Part shown: positions 54,463-63,254 of the stretch, one piece after another
Position numbering within the stretch: position 1 is the stretch's first letter
Layout of the letters: every line of letters begins with the position of its first letter
Assembly (NCBI RefSeq): GCF_042140245.1
Contig: NZ_CP159483.1
Span: forward strand, 2,790,001-2,854,000
Origin: MH13 sp042140245
Lineage (GTDB): Bacteria; Pseudomonadota; Alphaproteobacteria; Rhizobiales; MH13
DNA length: 64,000 nucleotides
Reading direction: 5' to 3'
Notes under the pieces: model-generated
Databases searched by the model: none
What the model was told of the DNA's origin: nothing
Seen by the model: the letters and a program-made list of their open reading frames with translations, nothing else
Made by a program: the position numbers and the translations under genes

Positions 54463-55640
54463 GTACTGTTTCTGGATCGCGCACGCTTGAGACCGTAGAG
54501 AATTTATCCGATGTCGGTAAACAGGCCTGGGCGGGCCTCCAAGGTGGGTCGAAAACCGAAGGCAACTTCTACAACCCTTTTGTTTCTTACGCTTTCTTGT
54601 CTGCCTTGGAAGACTCTGGATCGGCTGAGGCCGACACGGGATGGATCGGTTCTCACATTGTTGTGCGGAGCGCCGAAGGCACGCTTGAGGCTGTTCTTCC
54701 TGCATATCTAAAAATGCACAGCTATGGCGAGTACGTCTTCGACCATGCTTGGGCTGATGCTTATGAGCGCGCTGGAGGCCGTTACTACCCAAAGCTTCAA
54801 TCAAGCATTCCGTTCACCCCTGCCAGTGCACCAAAACTGCTGACTGCCAACGAGACGGACGATGACTTGCTGCGCTCGCTGCTCGCACAAGGCATGCAGG
54901 CGGTGGTCGACAAACTTGGCCTTTCCTCGGCGCATATTACGTTTGTGAGCGAAGACGAAGCACAACTGCTGGAGGGTCACGACTTTTTGACCCGCCATGA
55001 CCAACAGTTTCATTGGTACAATGATGGCTACAGCAACTTTGTGGACTTTGAAGCCGCGCTGGCGTCTCGCAAGCGCAAACAAATCCGCAAAGAGCGCCGG
55101 GAAGCACTCTCGAACAATGGTGTTGAGATCGAGTGGCTTTCAGGCGATGATCTGAATGAAGAGCATTGGGATGCGTTTTTCACGTTTTATCAGGACACTG
55201 GCGCTCGCAAATGGGGTCAACCCTATCTGACGCGCTCGTTCTTTTCGCTGATTGGTGAGCGTATGCCCAATGACATTGTGCTCATCATGGCCAAACGTGA
55301 CGGACGCTACGTCGCAGGCGCCCTCAACTTCAAAGGCTCAGATGCGCTCTATGGGCGTAACTGGGGATGCACGGAACATCATCCGTTCTTGCATTTTGAA
55401 GTGTGCTACTATCAGGCCATCGACTACGCGATTGCTCACAAGCTTGATCGTGTTGAGGCTGGCGCACAAGGCTCGCACAAGCTGGCGCGGGGCTATCAGC
55501 CTGCGATCACGACAAGCATGCACTACATACCCAATCCAAGTTTCCGCCGTGCGGTGTCCGACTATTTGGTCGGGGAGCGTGAACAGGTGATGTTTGATGC
55601 GCAGTATCTTGAACAGCGCACGCCTTTCCGCAAAGGTTGA
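54459..55640 (+). CDS. FemAB-like GNAT-family protein (DUF482/PF04339)
   Basis: 393 aa. Sequence matches the alphaproteobacterial peptidogalycan-biosynthesis-like FemAB family: FYNPFVSYAFLSALEDSGS, LPAYLKMHSYGEYVFDHAW, RKRKQIRKERREALSNNGV, FYQDTGARKWGQPYLTRSFF and EAGAQGSHKLARGYQPAITT. The two domains are GNAT-like; the acyl donor is unknown. ATGA overlap with the preceding phosphodiesterase gene. Confidence 0.9.
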   Translation: MSTVSGSRTLETVENLSDVGKQAWAGLQGGSKTEGNFYNPFVSYAFLSALEDSGSAEADTGWIGSHIVVRSAEGTLEAVLPAYLKMHSYGEYVFDHAWADAYERAGGRYYPKLQSSIPFTPASAPKLLTANETDDDLLRSLLAQGMQAVVDKLGLSSAHITFVSEDEAQLLEGHDFLTRHDQQFHWYNDGYSNFVDFEAALASRKRKQIRKERREALSNNGVEIEWLSGDDLNEEHWDAFFTFYQDTGARKWGQPYLTRSFFSLIGERMPNDIVLIMAKRDGRYVAGALNFKGSDALYGRNWGCTEHHPFLHFEVCYYQAIDYAIAHKLDRVEAGAQGSHKLARGYQPAITTSMHYIPNPSFRRAVSDYLVGEREQVMFDAQYLEQRTPFRKG

Positions 55641-55660
55641 GCACCAGCAAGGACGACCCA

Positions 55661-56083
55661 ATGACGGCTTACGATTCTGAGAATATTTTTGCTAAGATCC
55701 TGCGCGGTGACATTCCCAGCCACAAGATCCTTGAGAATAATGACGTGCTGGCCATCATGGATGTGATGCCACAAGCGCCGGGACATGCCTTGGTTCTTCC
55801 AAAAGCACCGTCACGCAATTTTCTCGATGCGGACGCTTCAACTTTTGCTGTGCTTTTCAAAGCGGTGCAAGCTGTCGCGCAGGCGGCCAAACAGGCCTTT
55901 GAAGCAGACGGGGTGACCATTCAGCAGTTCAACGAGGCCGCAGGTGGCCAGTCTGTTTTCCACCTGCATGTGCACGTGATCCCTCGGCATACAGGCGTAC
56001 CCTTAAAGCCGCACACTGGCGCAATGGCCGATCAAACCGTTCTAGCAGATCATGCTGAGAAGTATCGCGCCCATCTCAGCTAG
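55661..56083 (+). CDS. HIT family protein (HINT-like hydrolase)
   Basis: Nucleotide phosphoramidase-type protein. 140 aa from the ATG at 55661, supported by AAGGA 8 nt upstream (a TTG at 55637 overlaps the previous stop). FAKILRGDIPSHKILEND-type N-terminus, GHALVLPKAPSRNFLD, and the histidine triad FHLHVHVIPRH at about residue 105. Probably hydrolyses adenosine 5'-phosphoramidates. Ends overlapping the cupin gene. Confidence 0.93.
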   Translation: MTAYDSENIFAKILRGDIPSHKILENNDVLAIMDVMPQAPGHALVLPKAPSRNFLDADASTFAVLFKAVQAVAQAAKQAFEADGVTIQQFNEAAGGQSVFHLHVHVIPRHTGVPLKPHTGAMADQTVLADHAEKYRAHLS

Positions 56084-56436
56084 ATCGCTTCCTTGATCAC
56101 CGCTGTTGTCGCGTCACCCCTATTCGGCGTACCACGCGGCTCGATGAGCAAAATATGGGCTTCACGATCAGCAACCGGTCTGTGTTTCTTGCCCTTCGGA
56201 ACAACGTAAAGGTCACCTGGCCCGAGGGTGACGTTTCCGTCTTCGGTTTCAATACGCACTTGGCCATCCAGAACCAGAAAGAAATCATCCGTGTCGTGGT
56301 GGTCATGCCAAACAAACTCGCCTTGCACCTTCACGACCATGATATCGTTGCCATTGAACTGACTGACGATCTTTGGTGACCAATGTTCTGAAAACTGACT
56401 GAGTTTGTCAGCCAGGTTGATGGCTTCGGGTTTCAT
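56080..56436 (-). CDS. Cupin domain protein
   Basis: 118-residue single-domain cupin. The first cupin box reads VWHDHHDTDDFFLVLDGQV with an HxHH metal-site pattern in which the usual Glu is Asp; the second is GDLYVVPKGKKHRPV. Metal-bound but not assignable to an enzyme. It converges with the HIT gene, and a bidirectional terminator follows upstream of it, toward clpA. Confidence 0.87.
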   Translation of the reverse strand: MKPEAINLADKLSQFSEHWSPKIVSQFNGNDIMVVKVQGEFVWHDHHDTDDFFLVLDGQVRIETEDGNVTLGPGDLYVVPKGKKHRPVADREAHILLIEPRGTPNRGDATTAVIKEAI

Positions 56437-56452
56437 AGCGACACTCCCAGAA

Positions 56453-56482
56453 AAAAAGGTCGGATAATTGCCCGACCTTTTT
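56453..56482 (-). terminator. Rho-independent terminator of clpA
   Basis: AAAGGTCGG (56455-56463) pairs with CCGACCTTT (56472-56480) over an 8-nt loop, 4 nt downstream of clpA. On the minus strand it ends in CCGACCTTTTTTT. Poly-T on the plus side is shorter, so mainly a clpA terminator. Confidence 0.85.
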
Positions 56483-56486
56483 GCTC

Positions 56487-58931
56487 TTATGTCTTCAGCG
56501 GCACTTTCGGTACCGCGCCTCTTCCGCCGCTTGAGCCAGGCTTTTTGCGCCCAGATGCTTTGGTTGCGGTTGCCTTGGTGGTTGTCTTCTTTTTGGCAGG
56601 TGCTTTGCGCTTCGCCTTGGTTGGCACAGGGTCCGGTTTCGGCTTTGCTGGCTCGGCGACCGCTTCCAGCTTCAGTCCAACCGTCTTGCCTTTCTCGTTT
56701 TGGTCGAGATCGACGCGCACTGTACCACCCTTGATCAACTCACCGAACAAGACCTCATCAGCAAGCGGTTTCTTAATGTGTTCTTGGATCACACGTCCCA
56801 ACGGGCGTGCACCCATATGTTCATCATAGCCTTCAATCGCCAGCCATTCGCGCGCTTTGTCCGTCAGTTCAATCACGACATTGCGGTCTGACAGCTGGGT
56901 TTCTAACTGAAGCACAAACTTTTCAACCACGCGGAAGACAACATCCTGCGGCAAATGGCTGAACTGAATGATCGCATCCAAGCGATTGCGGAACTCAGGT
57001 GCAAACAAGCGGTTGATCGCTTCCATATCGTCGCCTTCGCGGCGTGAGTTCTTGAAGCCGATGGCCGGCTTGGCGAGGTCCTGCGCGCCCGCATTTGTGG
57101 TCATGATGATGATGACATTGCGGAAGTCGACCTCTTTACCATTTGAGTCGGTCAGCTTGCCGTGATCCATCACCTGCAAAAGCACATTGAACAGATCGGG
57201 ATGAGCTTTCTCGATCTCATCAAGCAACAAGACGCAGTACGGATGCTGATCGACGCCATCGGTTAGAAGGCCACCTTGATCAAATCCGACATAGCCTGGG
57301 GGCGCACCAATGAGTCGCGAAACCGCGTGACGCTCCATATATTCGGACATGTCAAAGCGCAGCAGCTCCACGCCAAGCAAGTTGGCCAAACTCTTGGCGA
57401 CTTCAGTCTTACCGACACCAGTTGGGCCGGAGAACAGATAGTTGCCAATTGGCTTTTCTGGCTCACGCAGGCCTGCGCGTGAAAGCTTGATGGCAGCCGA
57501 CAGGGCAGTGATGGCATCATCCTGGCCGAAGACAACCCGTTTGAGATTGTCTTCCAAACCTTTGATCACCACCGCATCGTCCTTGGTGACATTTTTCGGC
57601 GGGATACGCGCCATCAGCGCAATCGCGTTCTCCACCTCTTTCACACCAATTGTTTTACGACGACGACTCTCTGGAACAAGCTGTTGCGACGCGCCGGTCT
57701 CGTCGATCACATCAATGGCTTTGTCCGGCAGCTTGCGATCATTGATGTAGCGTGCTGAGAGTTCGACGGCCGTTTTGATCGCATCATGGGTGTAGCGGAC
57801 CTTATGATAGTCCTCAAAGTAGGGCTTCAAGCCTTTCAGAATTTCGATTGCGTCCGGCACACTTGGCTCGGTGACATCGATTTTCTGGAAACGCCGAACA
57901 AGCGCACGGTCTTTCTCAAAGAACTGACGATACTCTTTGTAAGTCGTCGAACCGATGCAGCGCAGTGACCCGGCAGCAAGGGCAGGTTTGAGCAAGTTCG
58001 ACGCATCCATGGCGCCGCCTGATGTCGCTCCAGCACCAATGACCGTGTGAATCTCATCAATGAAAAGGATTGAGCCTTCAAAGGCTTCGATCTCTTTGAC
58101 GACCTGTTTCAGCCGCTCTTCAAAATCACCACGGTAGCGCGTCCCCGCCAATAGAACGCCCATGTCGAGCGAAAACACGGTGGCATCCGCCAGCACTTCA
58201 GGCACATCGCCATCAACGATGCGTTTGGCCAAGCCTTCGGCGATGGCGGTTTTGCCCACGCCCGGGTCACCAACCAACAACGGATTGTTTTTCTGACGAC
58301 GGCAAAGCACCTGCACCGTGCGCTGAGTCTCTTTGCCACGACCGATCAGAGGATCGATCTTTCCGTCCTTGGCTTTTTCGTTGAGGTTCACGCAGTACGC
58401 GTCCAGCGCCTCATTCTTTTTGGATTCGCGGCCTTCATCATCCCCAGCGTCCTCGTCAGCACCGCGCGGCGCACGCTGCTCGCTTGCTCCAGGGCGTTTG
58501 GCAATTCCGTGCGAGATGTAATTGACCGCATCATAGCGGGTCATATCCTGCTCTTGCAGGAAGTAGGCAGCATGGCTTTCCCGCTCGGCGAAGATGGCGA
58601 CAAGCACGTTCGCACCGGTCACTTCATCGCGTCCAGAGGATTGAACATGAATGACTGCGCGCTGAATAACCCGCTGAAAGCCGGCTGTTGGTTTGGCTTC
58701 TTCACCGTCTTCGGCGGTTAGATCGACAAGCTCGTGGTCCACATAATCGGCCACCGCGTCGCGCAGCGCCGTTACATCAACGCTACAGGCCTGCATAACG
58801 CCGAGCGCATCTTCATCATCCATCAGCGCCAGGAGTAGATGCTCAAGCGTTGCGTATTCGTGGCTACGCTCGTTGGCGCCAGCGAGGGCGCGATGCAGGG
58901 CTTTTTCAAGACTACGGGAAAAGGTTGGCAC
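56487..58931 (-). CDS. clpA: ATP-dependent Clp protease ATP-binding subunit ClpA
   Basis: AAA+ unfoldase feeding ClpP. 814 aa: N-domain (MPTFSRSLEKALHRALAGAN to about 150), linker, AAA1 with GDPGVGKTAIAEGLAKR and SILFIDEIHTV, AAA2 with GPTGVGKTEVAKSLANLLG and LLLDEIEKAHPD, then the D2 small domain with IGF-type ClpP loop region (KPAIGFKNSR). The usual ClpA ends near residue 755; here there is a ~50-residue Lys/Ala/Thr-rich tail (KRKAPAKKKTTTKATATKAS). clpS lies 9 nt upstream. Confidence 0.96.
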   Translation of the reverse strand: MPTFSRSLEKALHRALAGANERSHEYATLEHLLLALMDDEDALGVMQACSVDVTALRDAVADYVDHELVDLTAEDGEEAKPTAGFQRVIQRAVIHVQSSGRDEVTGANVLVAIFAERESHAAYFLQEQDMTRYDAVNYISHGIAKRPGASEQRAPRGADEDAGDDEGRESKKNEALDAYCVNLNEKAKDGKIDPLIGRGKETQRTVQVLCRRQKNNPLLVGDPGVGKTAIAEGLAKRIVDGDVPEVLADATVFSLDMGVLLAGTRYRGDFEERLKQVVKEIEAFEGSILFIDEIHTVIGAGATSGGAMDASNLLKPALAAGSLRCIGSTTYKEYRQFFEKDRALVRRFQKIDVTEPSVPDAIEILKGLKPYFEDYHKVRYTHDAIKTAVELSARYINDRKLPDKAIDVIDETGASQQLVPESRRRKTIGVKEVENAIALMARIPPKNVTKDDAVVIKGLEDNLKRVVFGQDDAITALSAAIKLSRAGLREPEKPIGNYLFSGPTGVGKTEVAKSLANLLGVELLRFDMSEYMERHAVSRLIGAPPGYVGFDQGGLLTDGVDQHPYCVLLLDEIEKAHPDLFNVLLQVMDHGKLTDSNGKEVDFRNVIIIMTTNAGAQDLAKPAIGFKNSRREGDDMEAINRLFAPEFRNRLDAIIQFSHLPQDVVFRVVEKFVLQLETQLSDRNVVIELTDKAREWLAIEGYDEHMGARPLGRVIQEHIKKPLADEVLFGELIKGGTVRVDLDQNEKGKTVGLKLEAVAEPAKPKPDPVPTKAKRKAPAKKKTTTKATATKASGRKKPGSSGGRGAVPKVPLKT

Positions 58932-58940
58932 AGGCGGCTC

Positions 58941-59309
58941 TCACTTTTTTTCCATAACACATTGCAAAGGATGTTGATTCTGTCGGGCAAAATCCATGAC
59001 CTGAGTCACTTTGGTTTCCGCCACTTCATAGGTGTACACGCCACATTCGCCGACCCCGTTCTGGTGGACATGCAACATAATCTGAGTCGCTTCATCACGC
59101 GTCTTGCGGAAGAACCGTTCCAAAACAAGCACGACAAATTCCATCGGCGTGTAGTCATCATTGAGAAGCAAAACCCGGTAGAGGTTGGGGCGCTTCACCT
59201 TAGGTTTGGTGCGCGTGATGACCGCTGTGCCATTTCCGGCGTTGTCGCCGTCACTGCCCTCTTCGGCAGACAACATAGGTGTGGTGCTGCCGGTCATATT
59301 GATTGGCAT
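58941..59309 (-). CDS. clpS: ATP-dependent Clp protease adaptor ClpS
   Basis: N-end-rule adaptor that delivers substrates to ClpA. Core motif LYRVLLLNDDYTPMEFVVLVLERFF, then MLHVHQNGVGECGVYTYEVAETKV, with the binding-pocket residues (Asp pair, His) conserved. The frame extends to 59474, but the family core starts within KPKVKRPNLYRV; the ATG at 59309 is taken as the likeliest start, though no Shine-Dalgarno is clear. Directly precedes clpA. Confidence 0.93.
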   Translation of the reverse strand: MPINMTGSTTPMLSAEEGSDGDNAGNGTAVITRTKPKVKRPNLYRVLLLNDDYTPMEFVVLVLERFFRKTRDEATQIMLHVHQNGVGECGVYTYEVAETKVTQVMDFARQNQHPLQCVMEKK

Positions 59310-59547
59310 GATGGTAGGTTGGGGCAAGGTCGTCTCAAGCAAGGCAGGCATCATTGAATGATTGAACTGGGTCGGGTCGTCGAACACGGTTTGGGCCACC
59401 ATGAAGCACCACAAATGGGTGCGGTCTGATTTGGGTTGGATGGTGAAGCACAATAGCGATGCCATCAAGGCCAATTATCTGGCGGGCACAGCCTATCAAA
59501 TATGCGTCGCTGGAAAGATTTAAAGGGGCAGCACAAAGTGGCCGTCC
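59310..59547. other. Gap between clpS and phasin, no gene seen
   Basis: About 240 nt upstream of clpS. Open frames in it are short or antisense and lack recognisable features. The region probably contains the clpS promoter and ends at the phasin terminator on the same strand. Confidence 0.4.
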
Positions 59548-59586
59548 AAAAACGAGAAAGGGCCGGTGCCAATGGCACCAGCCCTT
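59548..59586 (-). terminator. Rho-independent terminator of the phasin gene
   Basis: AAGGGC (59558-59563) pairs with GCCCTT (59581-59586) and GGTGCC (59565-59570) with GGCACC (59574-59579), one mismatch between. On the minus strand it is followed by TCTCGTTTTTGG, about 97 nt after the phasin stop. Confidence 0.75.
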
Positions 59587-59682
59587 CTTGAGACAGTTGG
59601 AGCGAGACAAGCGCGACGGCTCGTCAACTCTCAAAGTGTCGCGGGCATCCCATCACTACAATGGAACATGCGACCGTGTTGT

Positions 59683-60012
59683 TTACTTGCCGACTTTGGC
59701 GAACACGCCTTCGTAAGGCTTGTAGGTCTCTTTGGCGAGATCAACGAACATCTCGTTGACTTTGGTTGCCTGGCCAACAAACGCCTCGTAAGCGGTTTTC
59801 ATGTAGTCGGACTGCACTTCAACAGCCTTGTCGAGCGACTTAGCAGCAAGCAGGTCTTCCATAGCAGCGGAACCTGTTTCCATTGCTTTCTTGGAATAGT
59901 CCTGGGTTTCCAAGGCCATCGCCTGGACACCTTTAGACATGGCGGCCATGGAGGCCATGGCCAAATCCATGTTCTCTTTGCTGGCTTTTTGTACTTCATC
60001 AAAATTGGTCAT
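59683..60012 (-). CDS. Phasin
   Basis: Small helical granule-associated protein that coats polyhydroxyalkanoate granules. 109 aa: MTNFDEVQKASKENMDLAMA, SMAAMSKGVQAMALETQDYSKKA and LDKAVEVQSDYMKTAYEAFV, amphipathic helices typical of phasin family 2. The ATG at 60012 is preferred because GAGG ends 3-6 nt before it; adjacent ATG at 60015 is also possible. The frame is open to 60174. No PHA synthase lies in the window. Confidence 0.9.
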   Translation of the reverse strand: MTNFDEVQKASKENMDLAMASMAAMSKGVQAMALETQDYSKKAMETGSAAMEDLLAAKSLDKAVEVQSDYMKTAYEAFVGQATKVNEMFVDLAKETYKPYEGVFAKVGK

Positions 60013-60059
60013 CATGGTCCTCAGCTCCATAAGGTTGTGCAAGAAATCACGTGCCGCAA

Positions 60060-60130
60060 ATGTTTGCAGCGCACAATCATATATGTGCGTTGCAACATGA
60101 TAGTCAAGGAGAAATTGCTGCGACGCACAA
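60060..60130 (-). promoter_or_regulatory. TGC-rich region upstream of phasin (possible PhaR site)
   Basis: Three TGC/GCA-type elements in 70 nt: TTTGCAGCGCAC at 60063-60074, GTGCGTTGCAAC at 60085-60096 and TTGCTGCGACGCAC at 60115-60128. Such elements are described in PhaR-repressed phasin promoters of alphaproteobacteria. Assignment to PhaR is inference; no footprint is known here. It lies between the phasin gene and the divergent carboxypeptidase gene. Confidence 0.35.
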
Positions 60131-60268
60131 AGTGCAATTCCTGCCGAGCGTTTAACCCTTCTGAAACCCTCCAAATTCTATTTTGAGCATCAAGCTTGGC
60201 TCGTGGCGTTTGTGCGGGTGGACAAGTTTTTGGGGGCGTACTGGCTCGCGTTTTGAGCCGGAAAACCA

Positions 60269-61636
60269 ATGGGTGGAATTGTGTTGCGTAGAGTATCGTT
60301 GGTGCAGGCTGGGTTTGCACTGCTTGTTGCGTTTGGCGTTTTCTTCGGATCTTTCGGCATGCCGTCACAGGCGAACGCCAATCCGCGTTATGCCGCTTTG
60401 GTTGTTGATGCGCGCAACGGCGAGGTCTTGTTCTCTCGCCATGCGAATGCTCCACGATTTCCAGCTTCCCTTACCAAGGTGATGACGCTCTACATCTTGT
60501 TTGAAGAGCTGGAGGCTGGCCGCCTTTCCCTCGACACACGGATGAACGTCTCCGCTCACGCCCAGGCTCAGCCTCCATCAGAGCTTGGCCTGCGAAGCGG
60601 TCAAACCATCACGGTGCGCGATGCGATGCTGTCGCTTGTCACCAAATCGGCTAACGATGCCGCTGCCGTTGTTGCCGAACACATTGGTGGCACCGAGTGG
60701 AGTTTTGCTCAGCGCATGACCGAGACCGCGCGCCGGATCGGCATGAGCGACACCACGTTTCGCAATGCATCCGGACTTCCAAACCGTGAGCAACGCACCA
60801 CGGCACATGATATGGTGCTGATGGGTCGGGCGATCTATGAGCGTTTCCCGCAGCGCTACCAGGTTTTTTCAACCACAAGCTTCCGATATGGCGGTCGCAC
60901 CTACCGGAACCACAACCGGTTGCTCGGTACCGTTCGTGGCGTTGATGGCATCAAAACCGGCTACATTCGTGCCTCGGGCTTCAATTTGCTCTCGTCGGTC
61001 AATGATGGTGGCCGTCATATCGTTGCGGTTGTCATGGGCGGTCGTACTGGCGCCAGCCGTAATGCCCATATGCGCGATTTGATCGCACGGCATCTGCCAC
61101 AGGCATCAACCGGGCCTCGCACGGCGCGTTTGGTCGTTGCTCGTGCCCAGTTCACACCACCCTCACCTGTTCCACACCCTGCAGCATTGCCCGCCGTTGC
61201 ATTCGCGGCCGCCAATGCGATGATGGCGCCAACACCTCCGCAGCCTTTGCCAGCACCGCTGGCCGCCGTTGAAGTCGCGACCGTCTCTGCGCCAGCATCT
61301 GCCAGTATGGTCGCCACCCATTCACCGGAGGCTCCAGCTGCCACGGCTTCGGCATCAGGCGGTATGCAACTGGGAAGTGTGCCCGCCGATGGCTGGACGA
61401 TCCAGATTGGTGCCATGCCAAGCCAGGAAGCCGCCGTTGATATGCTTGCCCAAGCACGCGGGAGCTTTAGCGACCTAACGGCTCGTACCCCTTACACCCA
61501 AAGCATCCAGTCCAATGGCAACACGCTTTGGCGCGCCCGTTTTGGAGGGTTCAACAGTCGCGATGTTGCGCAGGCAGCATGCAGTGCCCTTGAGGCGCGC
61601 AGCTTTGCATGTCTGGCGGTGAGACCAGACCGTTAG
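60269..61636 (+). CDS. D-alanyl-D-alanine carboxypeptidase with SPOR domain
   Basis: Periplasmic peptidoglycan D,D-carboxypeptidase, S11 family. 455 aa with a hydrophobic N-terminal signal region (about 10-35). All three catalytic motifs are intact: PASLTKVMT (SxxK), VTKSANDAA (SxN) and VDGIKTGYIRASGF (KTG). A long Ala/Pro-rich linker leads to a SPOR domain (DGWTIQIGAMPSQEAAVDML) that would direct it to septal peptidoglycan. Start at 60269 uncertain by a few codons. Confidence 0.94.
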   Translation: MGGIVLRRVSLVQAGFALLVAFGVFFGSFGMPSQANANPRYAALVVDARNGEVLFSRHANAPRFPASLTKVMTLYILFEELEAGRLSLDTRMNVSAHAQAQPPSELGLRSGQTITVRDAMLSLVTKSANDAAAVVAEHIGGTEWSFAQRMTETARRIGMSDTTFRNASGLPNREQRTTAHDMVLMGRAIYERFPQRYQVFSTTSFRYGGRTYRNHNRLLGTVRGVDGIKTGYIRASGFNLLSSVNDGGRHIVAVVMGGRTGASRNAHMRDLIARHLPQASTGPRTARLVVARAQFTPPSPVPHPAALPAVAFAAANAMMAPTPPQPLPAPLAAVEVATVSAPASASMVATHSPEAPAATASASGGMQLGSVPADGWTIQIGAMPSQEAAVDMLAQARGSFSDLTARTPYTQSIQSNGNTLWRARFGGFNSRDVAQAACSALEARSFACLAVRPDR

Positions 61637-61688
61637 AGGCAAAACGAGCGTCTACCTTTCCACTCGGCTTTTTGTGTTTCCAGGAGTA

Positions 61689-62420
61689 TCAGCCGTGCAG
61701 CTTCAAGAGAACTTCCTTGGCAAGATTGACCTTGGCCGCAAGGTACGTCGACCCGCCTCGGTCGGGATGGATGTTGGCCATGAGGCGCCTGTGCGCCGCA
61801 CGGATGGCATCGGCCTTGGCGCCCGGCTCAAGCCCCAAGATCTCATAGGCCTCGTCTTCAGTCATGCCGCTCGGATTCGACGCGCGGGCACGCCGGTCTC
61901 CCGCCCGCTCGTCATGGTTTTCTCGCCAACCGGTAAACGTGCGGTCCAGATACGCTTCTAAAAGCCTGACACTCTCTCCATCATCGCTTGCCGCGCTAAG
62001 CGCGGTCAGCAGGTCATCTCGTGAGCAATCCTCAAGAGCCCTGCCCTTCCAGGGGCCTTCGATAAAGCTGCCCGAAATATCTCCGGAGCTTTGATCGAGC
62101 TTCATCTCCAGATATTTGGTGCGCACAGTTGGACCGCCCTGCGATGTGCTGGCACCATAGACACCGTCCACATCATCAAAGCCTTTGGGTCGACCACGAA
62201 ACATCGCGCGGTTGCGTAAGGCATGGTTTGCGAGTGCAAACACTTGGCTCATCGCGCCGAAGCGTCCGGTTAGCAGCAACAGGCCGGCAAGGCCCATCAG
62301 CAGGGCAATGCCGCCAAAACGCGCGTGTTTGGCGATTTGTGCAGCAGGAATGCGTGTAAGTGCGCGTCCGACCAGCAAAAACAACGCCAGTAGGGCCAGG
62401 CCAAAAATCAGGTAGATCAT
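61689..62420 (-). CDS. Membrane-anchored DnaJ-domain protein
   Basis: 243 aa. Two N-terminal membrane helices (about 1-17 and 37-53), a middle region, and a C-terminal J-domain: MTEDEAYEILGLEPGAKADA, IRAAHRRLMANIHPDRGG with the HPD motif. This resembles Tim14/DjlC-type anchored J proteins that stimulate Hsp70. The upstream gene overlaps its start by 4 nt. Confidence 0.9.
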   Translation of the reverse strand: MIYLIFGLALLALFLLVGRALTRIPAAQIAKHARFGGIALLMGLAGLLLLTGRFGAMSQVFALANHALRNRAMFRGRPKGFDDVDGVYGASTSQGGPTVRTKYLEMKLDQSSGDISGSFIEGPWKGRALEDCSRDDLLTALSAASDDGESVRLLEAYLDRTFTGWRENHDERAGDRRARASNPSGMTEDEAYEILGLEPGAKADAIRAAHRRLMANIHPDRGGSTYLAAKVNLAKEVLLKLHG

Positions 62421-63124
62421 CGCATTTGCTCCAACAGCATCTGCCCTTCGTGGGTCGATGTGTTTTCCAGTGCGGTCCGCCCTCCTGACGCATAGCGCGC
62501 GACAGCTTGGAGCAGCCTTGCAAGCGTTTCGGCTGAGCGCTCATCAAACTGGAAATAGCCGCCACCGGAGTTGGTGGCCATGGAGCGAAAGACACTTCCG
62601 GCCATTCTGTCTCGCCCTTCGTGGAACATGAAAAGCTTGCAGCCAAGCATGCCAAGTTCACCAGCTTGTTGACTGAGCGCATCAGGCGCTTCCTCAACAG
62701 CATCACCTATGTAAACCATCGCTGGCACCGGAGCTTTGGCGATCTCTTTGCGGGCAAAGCCGAGCACGCGACCAATCTGCGTTTGGCCACCCAAACACAC
62801 AATGCCCTGCATCAGCCGCGCCAATGATTTGCCATCAGTCTGCCAAGCTGACGCGCGGCACTCATTAAACCCTCGAAAGTAGACAAGCTTCATCGCTAGC
62901 CCGTTGACCAAACTGGCCTCAGCAAACATGGAGGATTGGATGTGCATAGCGCGATCCCATGTGCGCTCTCGGCTGAGTGTGGCGTCCAAAGCGAACAGCA
63001 GTCGCCCAGATGAGCCTGGCTTTGGGGCCGCTCCAAGCGCGGCAACAAACGCATCCACTGAGCCTTCAGTAGACTGCGTTGTCGGTTCAGACTGACCTTT
63101 AACAGAGGGTGTTTGTTTCTTCAT
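62417..63124 (-). CDS. VWA-like domain protein
   Basis: 235 aa, N-terminal ~35 residues hydrophilic. LLFALDATLSRERTWD matches the MIDAS metal-binding start (DxSxS-like, here DxTxS), followed by LVYFRGFNECRASAW, LGGQTQIGRVLGFARK (Thr of MIDAS) and VPAMVYIGDAVEEAPD (Asp). Probable ligand-binding VWA fold; a family of such proteins occurs beside J-domain genes in this order of bacteria. Its stop overlaps the DnaJ-like start, suggesting a partner relationship. Confidence 0.82.
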   Translation of the reverse strand: MKKQTPSVKGQSEPTTQSTEGSVDAFVAALGAAPKPGSSGRLLFALDATLSRERTWDRAMHIQSSMFAEASLVNGLAMKLVYFRGFNECRASAWQTDGKSLARLMQGIVCLGGQTQIGRVLGFARKEIAKAPVPAMVYIGDAVEEAPDALSQQAGELGMLGCKLFMFHEGRDRMAGSVFRSMATNSGGGYFQFDERSAETLARLLQAVARYASGGRTALENTSTHEGQMLLEQMR

Positions 63125-63254
63125 AGGTCATCATTTGGGATGCACATGTGCTCTTGGGAAGGGTATAGGACTGCCAAAGCGCTGTCCTTGAACGCACCGT
63201 TGGCCTTTTGGCGACGACCGCCCAACCTTAATTTCCACTCAGCTTACTTTCTTG

